Part shown: one piece after another, positions 28,389-37,111 of the stretch | Layout of the letters: each line of letters begins with the position of its first letter | How positions within the stretch are numbered: position 1 is the first letter of the stretch | NCBI RefSeq assembly: GCF_018100985.1 | Contig: NZ_JAGJEI010000010.1 | Location: forward strand, 62,001 to 126,000 | Length of the DNA: 64,000 bases | Reading direction: 5' to 3' | From: Pseudoalteromonas sp. MMG007 | GTDB taxonomy: Bacteria; Pseudomonadota; Gammaproteobacteria; Enterobacterales; Alteromonadaceae | Notes under the pieces: model-generated | Told to the model about the DNA's origin: nothing | The model's input: only the letters and a program-made list of their open reading frames with translations | Database searches by the model: none | Program-made: the position numbers and the translations under genes

Positions 28389-29283
28389 TATTTTAATTGT
28401 TGGTGATGGCGCTATAGGCTTATTACTGAGCCATTTTTTAAGCGCATCTAACCGTATAACGGTATTAACTCGTAACCCCTCTACAAACACACGTTTTTAT
28501 AGCCGTGGCAATAATGCGTCTAAAAAAATCAACGCACAGTTTATTTCTTTAAATCAGCTAAATAAAAACAGTGAATTTGATCTTGTATTATTTACGGTTA
28601 AAGCCTTTCAGGTACCCGATGCCTTTGCTCAAGTAAAACCTTTTTTACCTAAAGGTTGCTCTGTCGTTCTTTCGCATAATGGAATGGGAAATGTTGACGA
28701 AATAAGTAATCAGCTCAATAGTAACCAAGCACTCTACTTTTTAACCACCAGCATGGCTGGGTATAAATCTAACCAGTATATTGTGCAACATACCGGTGAG
28801 GGGCAAAGTATTATTGGCGGTTGTAATAACCTAGCGCTTCAAGATAACGAAGTCATCACTAATGCATTCAAAGCAGTACCTAACGTTAAATGGACTGATA
28901 ACATTCATCAGCTTCGTTTTGAAAAACTACTTGTTAATATTGCGATTAATCCCCTGAGCGCCCTAAACAATGTTAAAAATGGTGAGCTACGTGCACCCAA
29001 ATTCAATGCTGTAATTTTTAACGCTCTCAATGAAGCTTGCAACATAGCTAGGGCCCAAGGTCTTAATATTCCATTAATTAAAGCTTTAAACACCGCTTAT
29101 AAAATAATGGAGCTAACCTGCGATAATTACTCATCTATGCAACAAGATGTTGTTCATAACAGAACAACCGAAATTAGAGCCATTTGTGGCTATATCGCTC
29201 AGCAAGGCAAACTTTATAATATTAAAACACCTTATAATAATGAGCTACTTGCTAAAATTGAGGCAAAAAAAAGCGTGGTATAA
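28381..29283 (+). CDS. panE: 2-dehydropantoate 2-reductase
   Basis: This enzyme reduces ketopantoate to pantoate with NADPH, for pantothenate and CoA synthesis. The 300-aa protein has the N-terminal dinucleotide-binding motif ILIVGDGAIGLLLSHFLS, the catalytic lysine region FEKLLVNIAINPLSALNN (about residues 180-197), and the helical C-terminal domain ending in the TPYNNELL block. It is shorter in some loops than E. coli PanE. Members of the ketopantoate reductase family can act on other ketoacids, so PanE is the likely but not proven function. Confidence 0.88.
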   Translation: MANILIVGDGAIGLLLSHFLSASNRITVLTRNPSTNTRFYSRGNNASKKINAQFISLNQLNKNSEFDLVLFTVKAFQVPDAFAQVKPFLPKGCSVVLSHNGMGNVDEISNQLNSNQALYFLTTSMAGYKSNQYIVQHTGEGQSIIGGCNNLALQDNEVITNAFKAVPNVKWTDNIHQLRFEKLLVNIAINPLSALNNVKNGELRAPKFNAVIFNALNEACNIARAQGLNIPLIKALNTAYKIMELTCDNYSSMQQDVVHNRTTEIRAICGYIAQQGKLYNIKTPYNNELLAKIEAKKSVV

Positions 29284-29292
29284 ACCACGCCT
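29264..29292 (-). terminator. thiI terminator overlapping the end of panE
   Basis: On the minus strand GCGTGG-TTTATA-CCACGC is followed by T8. The hairpin and T run lie inside the last codons of the convergent panE gene, so one stretch codes on one strand and terminates on the other. Confidence 0.8.
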
Positions 29293-29321
29293 ACATAAAT
29301 ATTTTACTTAAGGTTTGTTGT

Positions 29322-30779
29322 TTATGGGCGATAAACTTTAACTGTGTCAAAGCCTTGCTCATGCAAAATAAGCGCTTGTAACTGGCTCATTACACCTCTA
29401 TCGCAATATAGGTAGTAATCTTTGCCTTTTGGTAAATCACCAAATTTAGTCGCTAGTCGGAAAAACGGTAAATGCACAACTTCAATGCCATCAACTTCAA
29501 GTGGTGCTGCGTCTTCCTCTTCTGGAGAACGAATATCAACAACCACTGCGCCAGCTGGTAAATCAGCAACCGACTCAGCTTCTTTAAGCTCCTGCTTAGC
29601 CTCTACGTCAATGTCGCGCACATCCATAATACGGGCATTTTCTACTACGGTATTTAACACATCAAAGTCGAACTTTTCTTCTTCGCCTTTAATAACATCA
29701 ATTTTAGCTTTAACCGTTGGCTTTTTAGAAATTACGCCACAGTACTCTGGCATCGTTTCGGCCATTTCTGCGGTACCAATTTGGCGCGCAATATTAATAA
29801 TTTCTTGTTTATCATGCTGAATTAACGGGCGCAAAATAAGCGTTTCGGTTACGCGGTCAATCACACTTAAGTTAGCCAGTGTTTGACTTGAAACCTGACC
29901 AATACTTTCACCTGTTACAAGTGCCTGAATGTTTAGTTTTTCAGCCACTTGGCTGCCTGCACGCATCATCATACGTTTTAGTACAACACCCATTTGGCTG
30001 TTTTCGACGTTTTCTAAAATCTCAGCAACAACAGGTTCAAAATCAACAGTTACAAATTTAACTTTATGAGTAGAGCTAAACTTTTTCCATAAATAGTAAC
30101 TTGCTTGCTTAACACCAATTTCGTGGGCTGCACCACCTAAATTAAAGAATAAAAAGTGCGTACGAGCGCCTTTACGGATCATTTGATAACTTGCTACACC
30201 AGAGTCAAAACCGCCCGACATAAGCGAAAGCACGTCTTCTTGAGTTGGCAGTGGGAAGCCCGCCATACCCAGATGGGTTTGCGTAACTATGTAAGCTTTA
30301 TCATCTTTTACTTCTAAGCGAATAGTAACTTCTGGGCGGCTTAGCTTAACGCGCGCACCTTCTACGTGCTGGTTTAAACCACCACCCACATAACGCTCTA
30401 AATCTGTTGAAGTAAAATCATGTTGCCCGATACGTTTAGCGCGAACACAAAATGTTTTGCCAACAATGGTATGCCCTACTAGGTCTACGGTTTTTTTATA
30501 GATATCGTCAAGCGTAGTGAAGTCAGTTTCGGTCACTTCAATAAACTGCACAATGCCAGGAATACGCTGGAGGCTGTCAATAAAGTCTAGGCGCGTTTGA
30601 TCATCTACCAATTTAGTAACAACTGAAATGTTATCCCAGTTATTTCTAACTTGTACTTTTTCGTCAACACGGCGCAATACAATTTTAATGTTATTTTCTA
30701 ACACTTTAGTAAAGCGTTTACGTACCGAACGGCTTTTAATGGCAATTTCAGGATGTAGTTTGACGATAAATTTAAGCAT
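29322..30779 (-). CDS. thiI: tRNA 4-thiouridine synthase ThiI with rhodanese domain
   Basis: ThiI transfers sulfur to U8 of tRNA and, in the long form, to ThiS for thiamine thiazole synthesis. The 485-aa protein has an N-terminal ferredoxin-like/THUMP region (about residues 1-165), the PP-loop SGGFDSGVAS near residue 190, a conserved cysteine in PEYCGV near residue 347, and a C-terminal rhodanese domain whose active-site cysteine is in YCDRGVMSQ at residue 459. Both disulfide-forming cysteines of the E. coli enzyme are therefore kept. It is transcribed alone. Confidence 0.96.
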   Translation of the reverse strand: MLKFIVKLHPEIAIKSRSVRKRFTKVLENNIKIVLRRVDEKVQVRNNWDNISVVTKLVDDQTRLDFIDSLQRIPGIVQFIEVTETDFTTLDDIYKKTVDLVGHTIVGKTFCVRAKRIGQHDFTSTDLERYVGGGLNQHVEGARVKLSRPEVTIRLEVKDDKAYIVTQTHLGMAGFPLPTQEDVLSLMSGGFDSGVASYQMIRKGARTHFLFFNLGGAAHEIGVKQASYYLWKKFSSTHKVKFVTVDFEPVVAEILENVENSQMGVVLKRMMMRAGSQVAEKLNIQALVTGESIGQVSSQTLANLSVIDRVTETLILRPLIQHDKQEIINIARQIGTAEMAETMPEYCGVISKKPTVKAKIDVIKGEEEKFDFDVLNTVVENARIMDVRDIDVEAKQELKEAESVADLPAGAVVVDIRSPEEEDAAPLEVDGIEVVHLPFFRLATKFGDLPKGKDYYLYCDRGVMSQLQALILHEQGFDTVKVYRP

Positions 30780-30876
30780 AGTTCACTCTTAGACTGCGGG
30801 AATTCGCGCTCCCAGGCATTGGGCGCGCGATTATATCAAAAAATTTTGCGTCTAGGAACTAACCAGAAAAATGGCG

Positions 30877-31530
30877 CTAAGCAACACTTGGGGCGTGTTG
30901 TGCAAGCTCGGTGTACTTTTCACGCAGTTGATTCATTTTATTGAGACTTTTATCAGTACTATAAGCTCTGAATAAAGTCAGCACTTTTAAAATACCATGG
31001 TAGATATCTTGCTCGGCAAGTGCGCCACTAGGTCTACGCGCTTTGATGTAAGGTGTCCAAAAACTCACGGTAAGTTTGAGAGTATGGGCAAGCTCTAACG
31101 CATCTTGCTCCTCTATTGCTATCATTTCGTTATCACGCAGGCCCAATATAACTTGGCGAACCTGCTCTAATAATGCTGACTGAAAACCAATATACGCTTG
31201 TTTTAAGCTATCATCCCTTGAGAGAATATCGCCCAAGTTGTCGTAAAAAAAATGATAACGCCACATCAATTCAAATAACGAGTCTAAATACGCTGTTAGG
31301 TGCTCAAACGCATCATCGTTTGCATGTATCGGTTTAAAGTGAGTATTTAAATGCTCGCTGTAAAGCGCAAAGATATGACGAATAATGTCTTCTTTATTTT
31401 TAAAATGATAGTAAAGGTTACCTGGGCTCATCCCTAAATGCGATGCAATATGATTTGTTGATATTGCACGCTCACCATGTTCATTAAACAATGAAATACT
31501 GGTGTGTATTATTTTTTCCTTAGTATTCAT
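30877..31530 (-). CDS. TetR/AcrR family transcriptional regulator
   Basis: This 217-aa repressor-type protein has an N-terminal TetR helix-turn-helix (about residues 5-50: ISTNHIASHLGMSPGNLYYHFKN is the recognition region). The C-terminal ligand domain is all-helical and rich in aromatic residues (ELMWRYHFFYDNLGDIL). The effector is unknown. It is divergent from coaD, and the gap carries a long inverted repeat (31580-31664) that is a plausible operator. Confidence 0.88.
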   Translation of the reverse strand: MNTKEKIIHTSISLFNEHGERAISTNHIASHLGMSPGNLYYHFKNKEDIIRHIFALYSEHLNTHFKPIHANDDAFEHLTAYLDSLFELMWRYHFFYDNLGDILSRDDSLKQAYIGFQSALLEQVRQVILGLRDNEMIAIEEQDALELAHTLKLTVSFWTPYIKARRPSGALAEQDIYHGILKVLTLFRAYSTDKSLNKMNQLREKYTELAQHAPSVA

Positions 31531-31579
31531 ATACGATTACTCAAATTAACTTATAAACTACATTACGATAAATACAATC

Positions 31580-31664
31580 TTTGCAGTATAAACAAATCGG
31601 GCTGGTTTAAATACCATCATAATTTACTATTTTAAAAACGAGCTAAGCTGATTTGTACTGCAAA
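31580..31664. repeat. Inverted repeat between tetR-type gene and coaD
   Basis: TTTGCAGTA-(TAAA)-CAAATC at 31580-31598 is matched by its inverse GATTTG-TACTGCAAA at 31650-31664. The arms are 15 bp with a 4-base insertion in the left arm, and about 51 bases separate them. It could be a pair of regulator-binding sites. Confidence 0.55.
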
Positions 31665-31692
31665 CACTGATAGACTACTGAAAAAATAATAG

Positions 31693-32196
<504 letters not shown>

Positions 32197-32633
32197 TTAA
32201 ACATAATAAGCGCACTTTGGTGCGCTAATATACATAACTACTTTTTAGCCATGGTTTTTAATCCACTACGGCTAAACTGAATACCTTAAAGCTTTGCTAA
32301 GCCTAAAGTATCTTTGTTTGTAAATAAAACAATCACCATTATTGAATCGCTAATAACTTGCCCAATATTAAGTAATAAAAGCAGTTGATTTAGCTTTTGG
32401 TAAGAAAATCATTCATATCATCAAAGTGGATATAGCAGCGGCATTAAAAGGTATAAGTGAGGTGTTTCTGTTAGAGGGTCCATAACTATACTTAATGTAT
32501 GTGAACCATCATAATAAATGAAAGCTGTGCCTACTATTATCCGGCTTATTAATACTGGTTGATAAGTTGTACAAAAAGACAATAAGAAAAAACCACCTAC
32601 GTTGTACCCTAAATCTTATGCCCCCAAAGAATA
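32197..32633. other. Gap between coaD and the membrane-protein array, with decayed coding trace
   Basis: These 437 bases hold no intact gene. A weak hairpin AGCGCAC-TTTG-GTGCGCT (32209-32226) follows coaD but lacks a T tract. At about 32372-32485 (+) a short open stretch reads VDIAAALKGISEVFLL, which resembles the NmrA-like NAD(P)-binding family (typically ASLAAALKGVDAVFLL). It could be a remnant of a deleted gene. There is no start or ribosome site, so I do not call it a gene. Confidence 0.4.
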
Positions 32634-33146
32634 TCAGTCACTTTGTTCGAATCTCATAACACGGCTCACCAACTTATCAGTAACATGCACTAACATTAAA
32701 AAATCTTTTTTAATAAAAAAAATACTAACCATAATGACATCCATAATATTGATAACAACTGTGTAAAAAGACCAAAACCACCAAGGTGTGTAATTACCAC
32801 GTACAAACACATCTATGTGCATAGCTAAAAATAACAACGAATTGATACTCAAGCCAAATAATAGGTAAGTAGATATGCGCTTTTCAGGTAGATAATACCG
32901 CAGAAATAAAATAAAAAATAAAGTGATTACATCATAGCAAAATAGCTCTATGTAACTAAAATTGTAAATATTTATAGTTGTACTTAAGCAGTAAGAAACC
33001 ACCATAACTAAAGATAGCCACACAGCCTGTTTTTGTGGATTATTTATGCTAGTGGCTAATGAATACAAAAAAGCCATTAAAAAACCCCACTGCACAAACA
33101 CACCGATATAAATTGATACTTCTGGAGAGATTAAAAGATTATCCAT
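32634..33146 (-). CDS. Five-helix membrane protein, tandem array copy 4
   Basis: The function is not recognised. The 170-aa protein has about five predicted membrane segments. It shares ordered motifs with the three upstream copies: QWGFLMAFLYSLATSI (residues 19-34), YDVITLFF, YLLFGLSIN, HIDVFV and YTPWWFWSFY...NIMDVIMV near the C-terminus. A GAGGA ribosome site precedes the ATG. It is the last cistron of a minus-strand array beginning at 34904; the gap to the broken third copy is 55 bases. The conserved Asp and Trp residues near or inside helices suggest a functional membrane site, but the role is unknown. Confidence 0.75.
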   Translation of the reverse strand: MDNLLISPEVSIYIGVFVQWGFLMAFLYSLATSINNPQKQAVWLSLVMVVSYCLSTTINIYNFSYIELFCYDVITLFFILFLRYYLPEKRISTYLLFGLSINSLLFLAMHIDVFVRGNYTPWWFWSFYTVVINIMDVIMVSIFFIKKDFLMLVHVTDKLVSRVMRFEQSD

Positions 33147-33201
33147 CAGTGTAATTCCTCAGCACATAGCAAGCGGATAAAGTTTTTGAAATAAATAATT
33201 T

Positions 33202-33684
33202 TTAAAAATCTTTATTTATAAACAGTACTAAAATCATGATTAAGCCAGAGATGGCCACAACTGATGAATACAACCTCCCAAGCCACCAATAGGTTTAATT
33301 ATATAAAATATTGGTATCTAGATACATGCTTAGGGCTAAAAAGGTGTTAACGCTAAGGCCGATGATTAAGTAAGCATAAGCTGTCGTTTTCTCTTTAATA
33401 AAATAACGAAGGGTTACATAAACTGCTACTAAAATAGCTATATGTTAAAGGGCAAAATCTAAATAAGTAACCATTTGAAAGTTTGTGAATATCCAAAGTA
33501 AGCAACCCATAGCCATTATACTCGAAAGTACAACAAAGTCTTTGAAGGAATTATTAATTGAGGATACGAATGAGTATAAAAAGGCCATAAGAAACCCCCA
33601 CTGCACAATGAAGCTTAATACATAAGCGAAATCGAAGTTAGAGGTTACATCAAAAATAGCCTTGTTATTAAAGCTCAACCACAC
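33202..33684 (-). pseudogene. Tandem array copy 3, interrupted by two in-frame TAA codons
   Basis: In one uninterrupted frame this segment encodes a full paralogue (160 codons before its final stop) apart from TAA at 33445-33447 (codon 80) and TAA at 33295-33297 (codon 130). The readable parts match the siblings: VQWGFLMAFLYSFVSSIN before the first stop, YAYLIIGLSVN and MYLDTNILYN between the stops, and TYWWLGRLYSS after the second. By alignment both TAA codons replace a tyrosine of copy 4 (YDVIT and YTPWW), so each could arise by one base change. Loss of PWWFW residues after the second stop suggests relaxed constraint. The first 79 codons remain an ORF with a GTG start abutting the stop of copy 2. 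Confidence 0.85.
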
Positions 33685-34155
33685 TTATAGCTTCTCACTA
33701 AATCGATTAATCTTTAGTTGATTGAACACTAGCGAAAGCATCATTAAAACATCAATAATATTCACACCGATGGAGTAGACACTCCAGTACCACCATGGCT
33801 CATAGGTATACAAAACGTATATGTCATAATACAAAATCAATGTAAGTACAGCATTACTTATTAAAGCCAGAACGAGGAACTGAAAAACTTTAGTACGTTG
33901 TAAAACAATAAAGTGTTGTAAAGTGAACAGCGCAATAATTGTAACAAAGTCGTATAAAGCCCAATTAAGATATAAGTTATCTAACAATTTTACATAGCTG
34001 CTAACAATATATGAGCAGAGCATTAGCACAGACAAATAAACAGGATACTTATTTTCTTTGTTTATGCTGGAGACTAAACAAAAAAGGAAGGCCATTAAAA
34101 AGCCCCATTGAGAGAAAGCCGCTACATAATCCATCAGGGCTTCAGATAAGTACAT
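33685..34155 (-). CDS. Five-helix membrane protein, tandem array copy 2
   Basis: This 156-aa member of the unrecognised array family has five predicted membrane segments. The shared motifs are QWGFLMAFLFCLVSSIN (residues 16-32), LNWALYDFVTI, LVLALISN, YYDIYV and EPWWYWSVYS...NIIDVLMML. It starts five bases after the stop of copy 1 without a clear ribosome site, so translation probably depends on coupling. Its stop abuts the GTG of the broken copy 3. No signal peptide cleavage site is obvious; the first helix is probably an anchor. The function is unknown. Confidence 0.75.
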   Translation of the reverse strand: MYLSEALMDYVAAFSQWGFLMAFLFCLVSSINKENKYPVYLSVLMLCSYIVSSYVKLLDNLYLNWALYDFVTIIALFTLQHFIVLQRTKVFQFLVLALISNAVLTLILYYDIYVLYTYEPWWYWSVYSIGVNIIDVLMMLSLVFNQLKINRFSEKL

Positions 34156-34160
34156 TTGAG

Positions 34161-34694
34161 CTAAGTTGCTTTGCGGGTATCGTTTGACTTGAAGTAGTTG
34201 AGGACTTTGCTTTTTAACTTGTGAAGACCAAGAAAGTCTCTATCAACGATAAGAGCTACAACCATTAGTAAGTCATTTGCTGTTACAGAAAATGTATATA
34301 TATCCCAAAAAAGCCAAGGTTTTTGGTTATTATATATAAATACATCTAAATACATAAACGCAGCTAAAATCATATTTATCGATAAACCAAGAATTAAATA
34401 CAAAAAAGAAGCTGTTGTTTTACTAAATATCTTTAAAGCAAATATAAGAGATAAAATAGTAATAAAATCATGTAATGCCCAATCAAGATATGTCGTATTA
34501 TAGTAAGATATCCAAGTAAAAAAATAATCGGTGGCAGTATATGAAGCCATCATTATAAATGAGCTAAATAATAAAGTAGTTTCTCTTTTAACTCCCAAGC
34601 TATAAACGAATAAATTAAAGAAAAAAGCCATCAAAAAAGCCCACGTAACGAGGGCTGATAGAGAGAAGTAACCAAAAAATTCAGCTAAAAACAT
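34161..34694 (-). CDS. Five-helix membrane protein, tandem array copy 1
   Basis: This is the longest copy (177 aa) and the most diverged at the first motif (TWAFLMAFF, residues 17-25). Predicted membrane segments lie at about residues 8-33, 40-62, 69-90, 96-121 and 126-149, followed by a basic tail (KLKSKVLNYFKSND). The conserved positions shared with the siblings are Asp76 in LHDFITI, Asn107 in GLSIN, Asp117 in YLDVF, Pro126-Trp127, Trp130 and Asp141. An AAGG site precedes the ATG. I cannot match it to a known family. It lies 15 bases downstream of the 64-aa leader gene. Confidence 0.75.
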   Translation of the reverse strand: MFLAEFFGYFSLSALVTWAFLMAFFFNLFVYSLGVKRETTLLFSSFIMMASYTATDYFFTWISYYNTTYLDWALHDFITILSLIFALKIFSKTTASFLYLILGLSINMILAAFMYLDVFIYNNQKPWLFWDIYTFSVTANDLLMVVALIVDRDFLGLHKLKSKVLNYFKSNDTRKAT

Positions 34695-34709
34695 TTATTA
34701 CCTTAATAA

Positions 34710-34904
34710 TCATTTAGGGCGAGGTTTCAAAATTGTATTGCCACGCTCTAACTCAGCACCACTAACGGCTCTTGCTTCTTGAGAGATACTCACTGTATCA
34801 GATTGCAGGGTTTTAGGGCTAGCAGTTTGTTCCGTTGCAGGCTGTAATTGTTGTGTTTTATTGTATGCTTGCATTTGCAGTTGGTTATTAGCTGAAATTT
34901 GCAT
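34710..34904 (-). CDS. Small Gln-rich protein heading the membrane array, 64 aa
   Basis: This small soluble protein has no signal or membrane segment. The N-terminal half is rich in Gln and Asn (NNQLQMQAYNKTQQLQ), and the C-terminal half contains DTVSISQEARAVSGAELERG. That SIS-EA pattern is seen in many short uncharacterised proteins of marine gammaproteobacteria and in flagellar or secreted-protein termini; no function is implied. AAGGA eight bases before the ATG makes it a convincing gene. It is the first cistron of the array and the only one that is not a membrane protein. Confidence 0.7.
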   Translation of the reverse strand: MQISANNQLQMQAYNKTQQLQPATEQTASPKTLQSDTVSISQEARAVSGAELERGNTILKPRPK

Positions 34905-35194
34905 GTAATTGTTCCTTATAAATTTTTAATATCTTTTGGTGCAACTTATAGTCACGCCATCATGTAGGTAATTGCATTACCTGTTTTAAGCGGTGATAGC
35001 TATTTTTTGCTATCTACTTAATAAAAAGCAACCAACGTGCCAATATTTTTTGACATCTAAAAAAACACGCTAATAACATCCATTTATTAAAACTAATCTA
35101 AAACCTTAATTAAACCCCAATCCAACCTGACCAACGCGTTATACACATAAAAAAACGCACAGGGGTAACCGTACGTTTTTTGTATCCAGGGAGT
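34905..35194. promoter_or_regulatory. Promoter region of the membrane array with two inverted repeats
   Basis: The 290 bases between argH and the array hold AGGTAAT-TGC-ATTACCT (34966-34982), about 62 bases upstream of the leader gene start, and GATAGC-TATTTTTT-GCTATC (34995-35014). The first resembles a regulator operator and the second a small hairpin. The argH terminator lies at the far end. No ORF is seen. Confidence 0.45.
35148..35182 (-). terminator. argH terminator
   Basis: On the minus strand ACGTAC and GTGCGT pair (one G-T) around a loop that contains a GG/CC pair, flanked by A6 before and T6 after. It lies 13 bases beyond the argH stop. Confidence 0.65.
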
Positions 35195-37060
35195 TTAAGC
35201 CACGTATTTACACGGGATCTCCGCACGTGTACTTGGCTTCAAAATATATTCCATCGCAACTTCGTCACAGTTTTCTTTACGAAGGCAAAGCTCGCAATCT
35301 TTCATTACTTTTTCAGGTAATGATTCTTTGCTACAGAAAGTAAAACGTTGCTGCTCAAAAAAGTCTGGCACTCGCGTTAATACAATCACGCGATTAAGCG
35401 CCAATTTTTTGGCTTTTGTTAATAAGTGATCTACAAGCTGCCTGCCCTGCCCAGATACAGCACTTTTAGGGTCTATACCTAAAGAGCGTATTTCAGCAAG
35501 GCCAGTGTCGTAAATATATAACGACGCACAGCCAGACACCTTTCCATTTATTTCAGTTACCGCAAACTCGTTAATAGAGTGCACCATGTCGCTTTTAGCG
35601 CGAGGTAGGTTTTCACCTACGGTTGCCCAGTGCTGAATAAGCCTAGCAATATCTTCAACATCATCTAAATTTGCATCACGAACCGTTATTTGCTGTTTTT
35701 TTTTGGCTTCTTTAACAGCATTCGTTACTTGTTCAATAGAGGTACCGCCAAGCGCTTGACGTGCTTTAATACAGGCATCTATTTCAAGTACTGGGTAAAC
35801 GTCATCTTCAAATACGTCATTAACCGATTTGTACTGCTCAAGTGAAAGCTCCTCTAAGGTTTTACCTTCACTAATGGCAAGTTGCACCAGCACACCAACA
35901 ATGTGATGACCTTCTCTAAATGGCACACCTTTAGCAACCAAGTAGTCAGCGAGTTCTGTTGCATTAGCGTGGCCACCTTTTGCCGCGGCCAACGTTTTAT
36001 CGCCGTTTACTTTTACGCCTTTAATACATGCTTGTGCCATATGAATACATGCAAGCCATGTTGGCATAGCATCAAATAAGCCTTCTTTGTCTTCTTGCAT
36101 ATCTTTATTGTACGCAAGAGGGAGTGCTTTTAGGGTCATCATCATGGCACTAAAAGCGCCAAATACACGGCCAGTTTTACCACGAATAAGCTCTAATGCA
36201 TCTGGATTCTTTTTCTGCGGCATTAAAGATGAGCCTGAGGTAACATTATCTGCAAGCTCAATAAAGCCGGCTTCACCCGAGTTATAAAAAATTAAATCTT
36301 CAGACATACGTGATAAATGAATCATCGAAATAGACGCACAACTTAAAAGCTCGACTACAAAGTCTCGATCAGATACACCATCAAGGCTATTTTTTGTCGC
36401 GCCTGTAAAACCTAAGCCATGCGCTAAAGCTTGGCGATCAATTGGGTAAGCTGTACCGGCTAATGCACCACTGCCAAGCGGGCAAAAATTAAAACGTGCT
36501 TTGGCATCTTGTAGGCGGCTTTCATCACGTTCAAGCATTTCTACGTAGGCCATACACCAATGACTAAACAATACAGGTTGAGCACGTTGCAAGTGAGTGT
36601 AGCCAGGCAAAATAGTACCCAGTTCACGCTCTGCAAGGGCAACAAATTCAGCTTTTAATCCGGCAATAGAACCAAGCAAATGATCGGCAGTATCGCGGCA
36701 CCATAATCTAAAGTCGGTGGCTACTTGGTCATTACGGCTTCGGCCTGTGTGTAACTTTTTAGCTAAATCGCCTACTTTTTCGATTAGTGCAGCTTCAACG
36801 TGCGAGTGAATATCCTCAGCACCTGAGGTTGCTACAGCTTGTGGATCTGCTTTTACTTCTTCAAGTAGTTCGCTTAATGCTGCTACTAATTTTGTATGCT
36901 CGTCACTTGAAAGCACATTCACTTGCTCAAGTGCGCCTGCCCATGCCACAGAGCCAATAATATCTTGCTCTGCTAACTGGTAATCGAACGGAAGTGAGTC
37001 GTTAAATTGTTTAAACGCCTCATCTGGACCCGTAGAAAAACGTCCGCCCCATAATGCCAT
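35195..37060 (-). CDS. argH: Argininosuccinate lyase fused to N-acetyltransferase, ArgH(A)
   Basis: This 621-aa fusion serves both ends of arginine synthesis. Residues 1 to about 455 are argininosuccinate lyase, starting [16 protein letters not shown], with the family signature [12 protein letters not shown]. Residues from about 459 on form a GNAT acetyltransferase domain ([38 protein letters not shown]), the N-acetylglutamate synthase type found fused to ArgH in Moritella, Vibrio and Alteromonadales. No separate argA is in the window. It is the last gene of the argCBFGH unit, after a 51-base gap with a hairpin. Confidence 0.96.
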   Translation of the reverse strand: MALWGGRFSTGPDEAFKQFNDSLPFDYQLAEQDIIGSVAWAGALEQVNVLSSDEHTKLVAALSELLEEVKADPQAVATSGAEDIHSHVEAALIEKVGDLAKKLHTGRSRNDQVATDFRLWCRDTADHLLGSIAGLKAEFVALAERELGTILPGYTHLQRAQPVLFSHWCMAYVEMLERDESRLQDAKARFNFCPLGSGALAGTAYPIDRQALAHGLGFTGATKNSLDGVSDRDFVVELLSCASISMIHLSRMSEDLIFYNSGEAGFIELADNVTSGSSLMPQKKNPDALELIRGKTGRVFGAFSAMMMTLKALPLAYNKDMQEDKEGLFDAMPTWLACIHMAQACIKGVKVNGDKTLAAAKGGHANATELADYLVAKGVPFREGHHIVGVLVQLAISEGKTLEELSLEQYKSVNDVFEDDVYPVLEIDACIKARQALGGTSIEQVTNAVKEAKKKQQITVRDANLDDVEDIARLIQHWATVGENLPRAKSDMVHSINEFAVTEINGKVSGCASLYIYDTGLAEIRSLGIDPKSAVSGQGRQLVDHLLTKAKKLALNRVIVLTRVPDFFEQQRFTFCSKESLPEKVMKDCELCLRKENCDEVAMEYILKPSTRAEIPCKYVA

Positions 37061-37083
37061 GAAATCTCTCCAAACCCTGTAAT

Positions 37084-37101
37084 GCCCCTTTTACAAGGGG
37101 C
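37084..37101 (-). other. Hairpin in the argG-argH gap
   Basis: GCCCCTT-TTAC-AAGGGGC is a 7-bp stem just after the argG stop, without a T run. It could stabilise or process the message between the two genes. Confidence 0.55.
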
Positions 37102-37111
37102 TATAAATAAT

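Noticed and set aside
33202..33684. Reading the two TAA codons as recoded tyrosine
   Set aside because: All neighbouring genes use TAA as normal stops, and residues around the second site have degenerated, so a pseudogene is the simpler reading.
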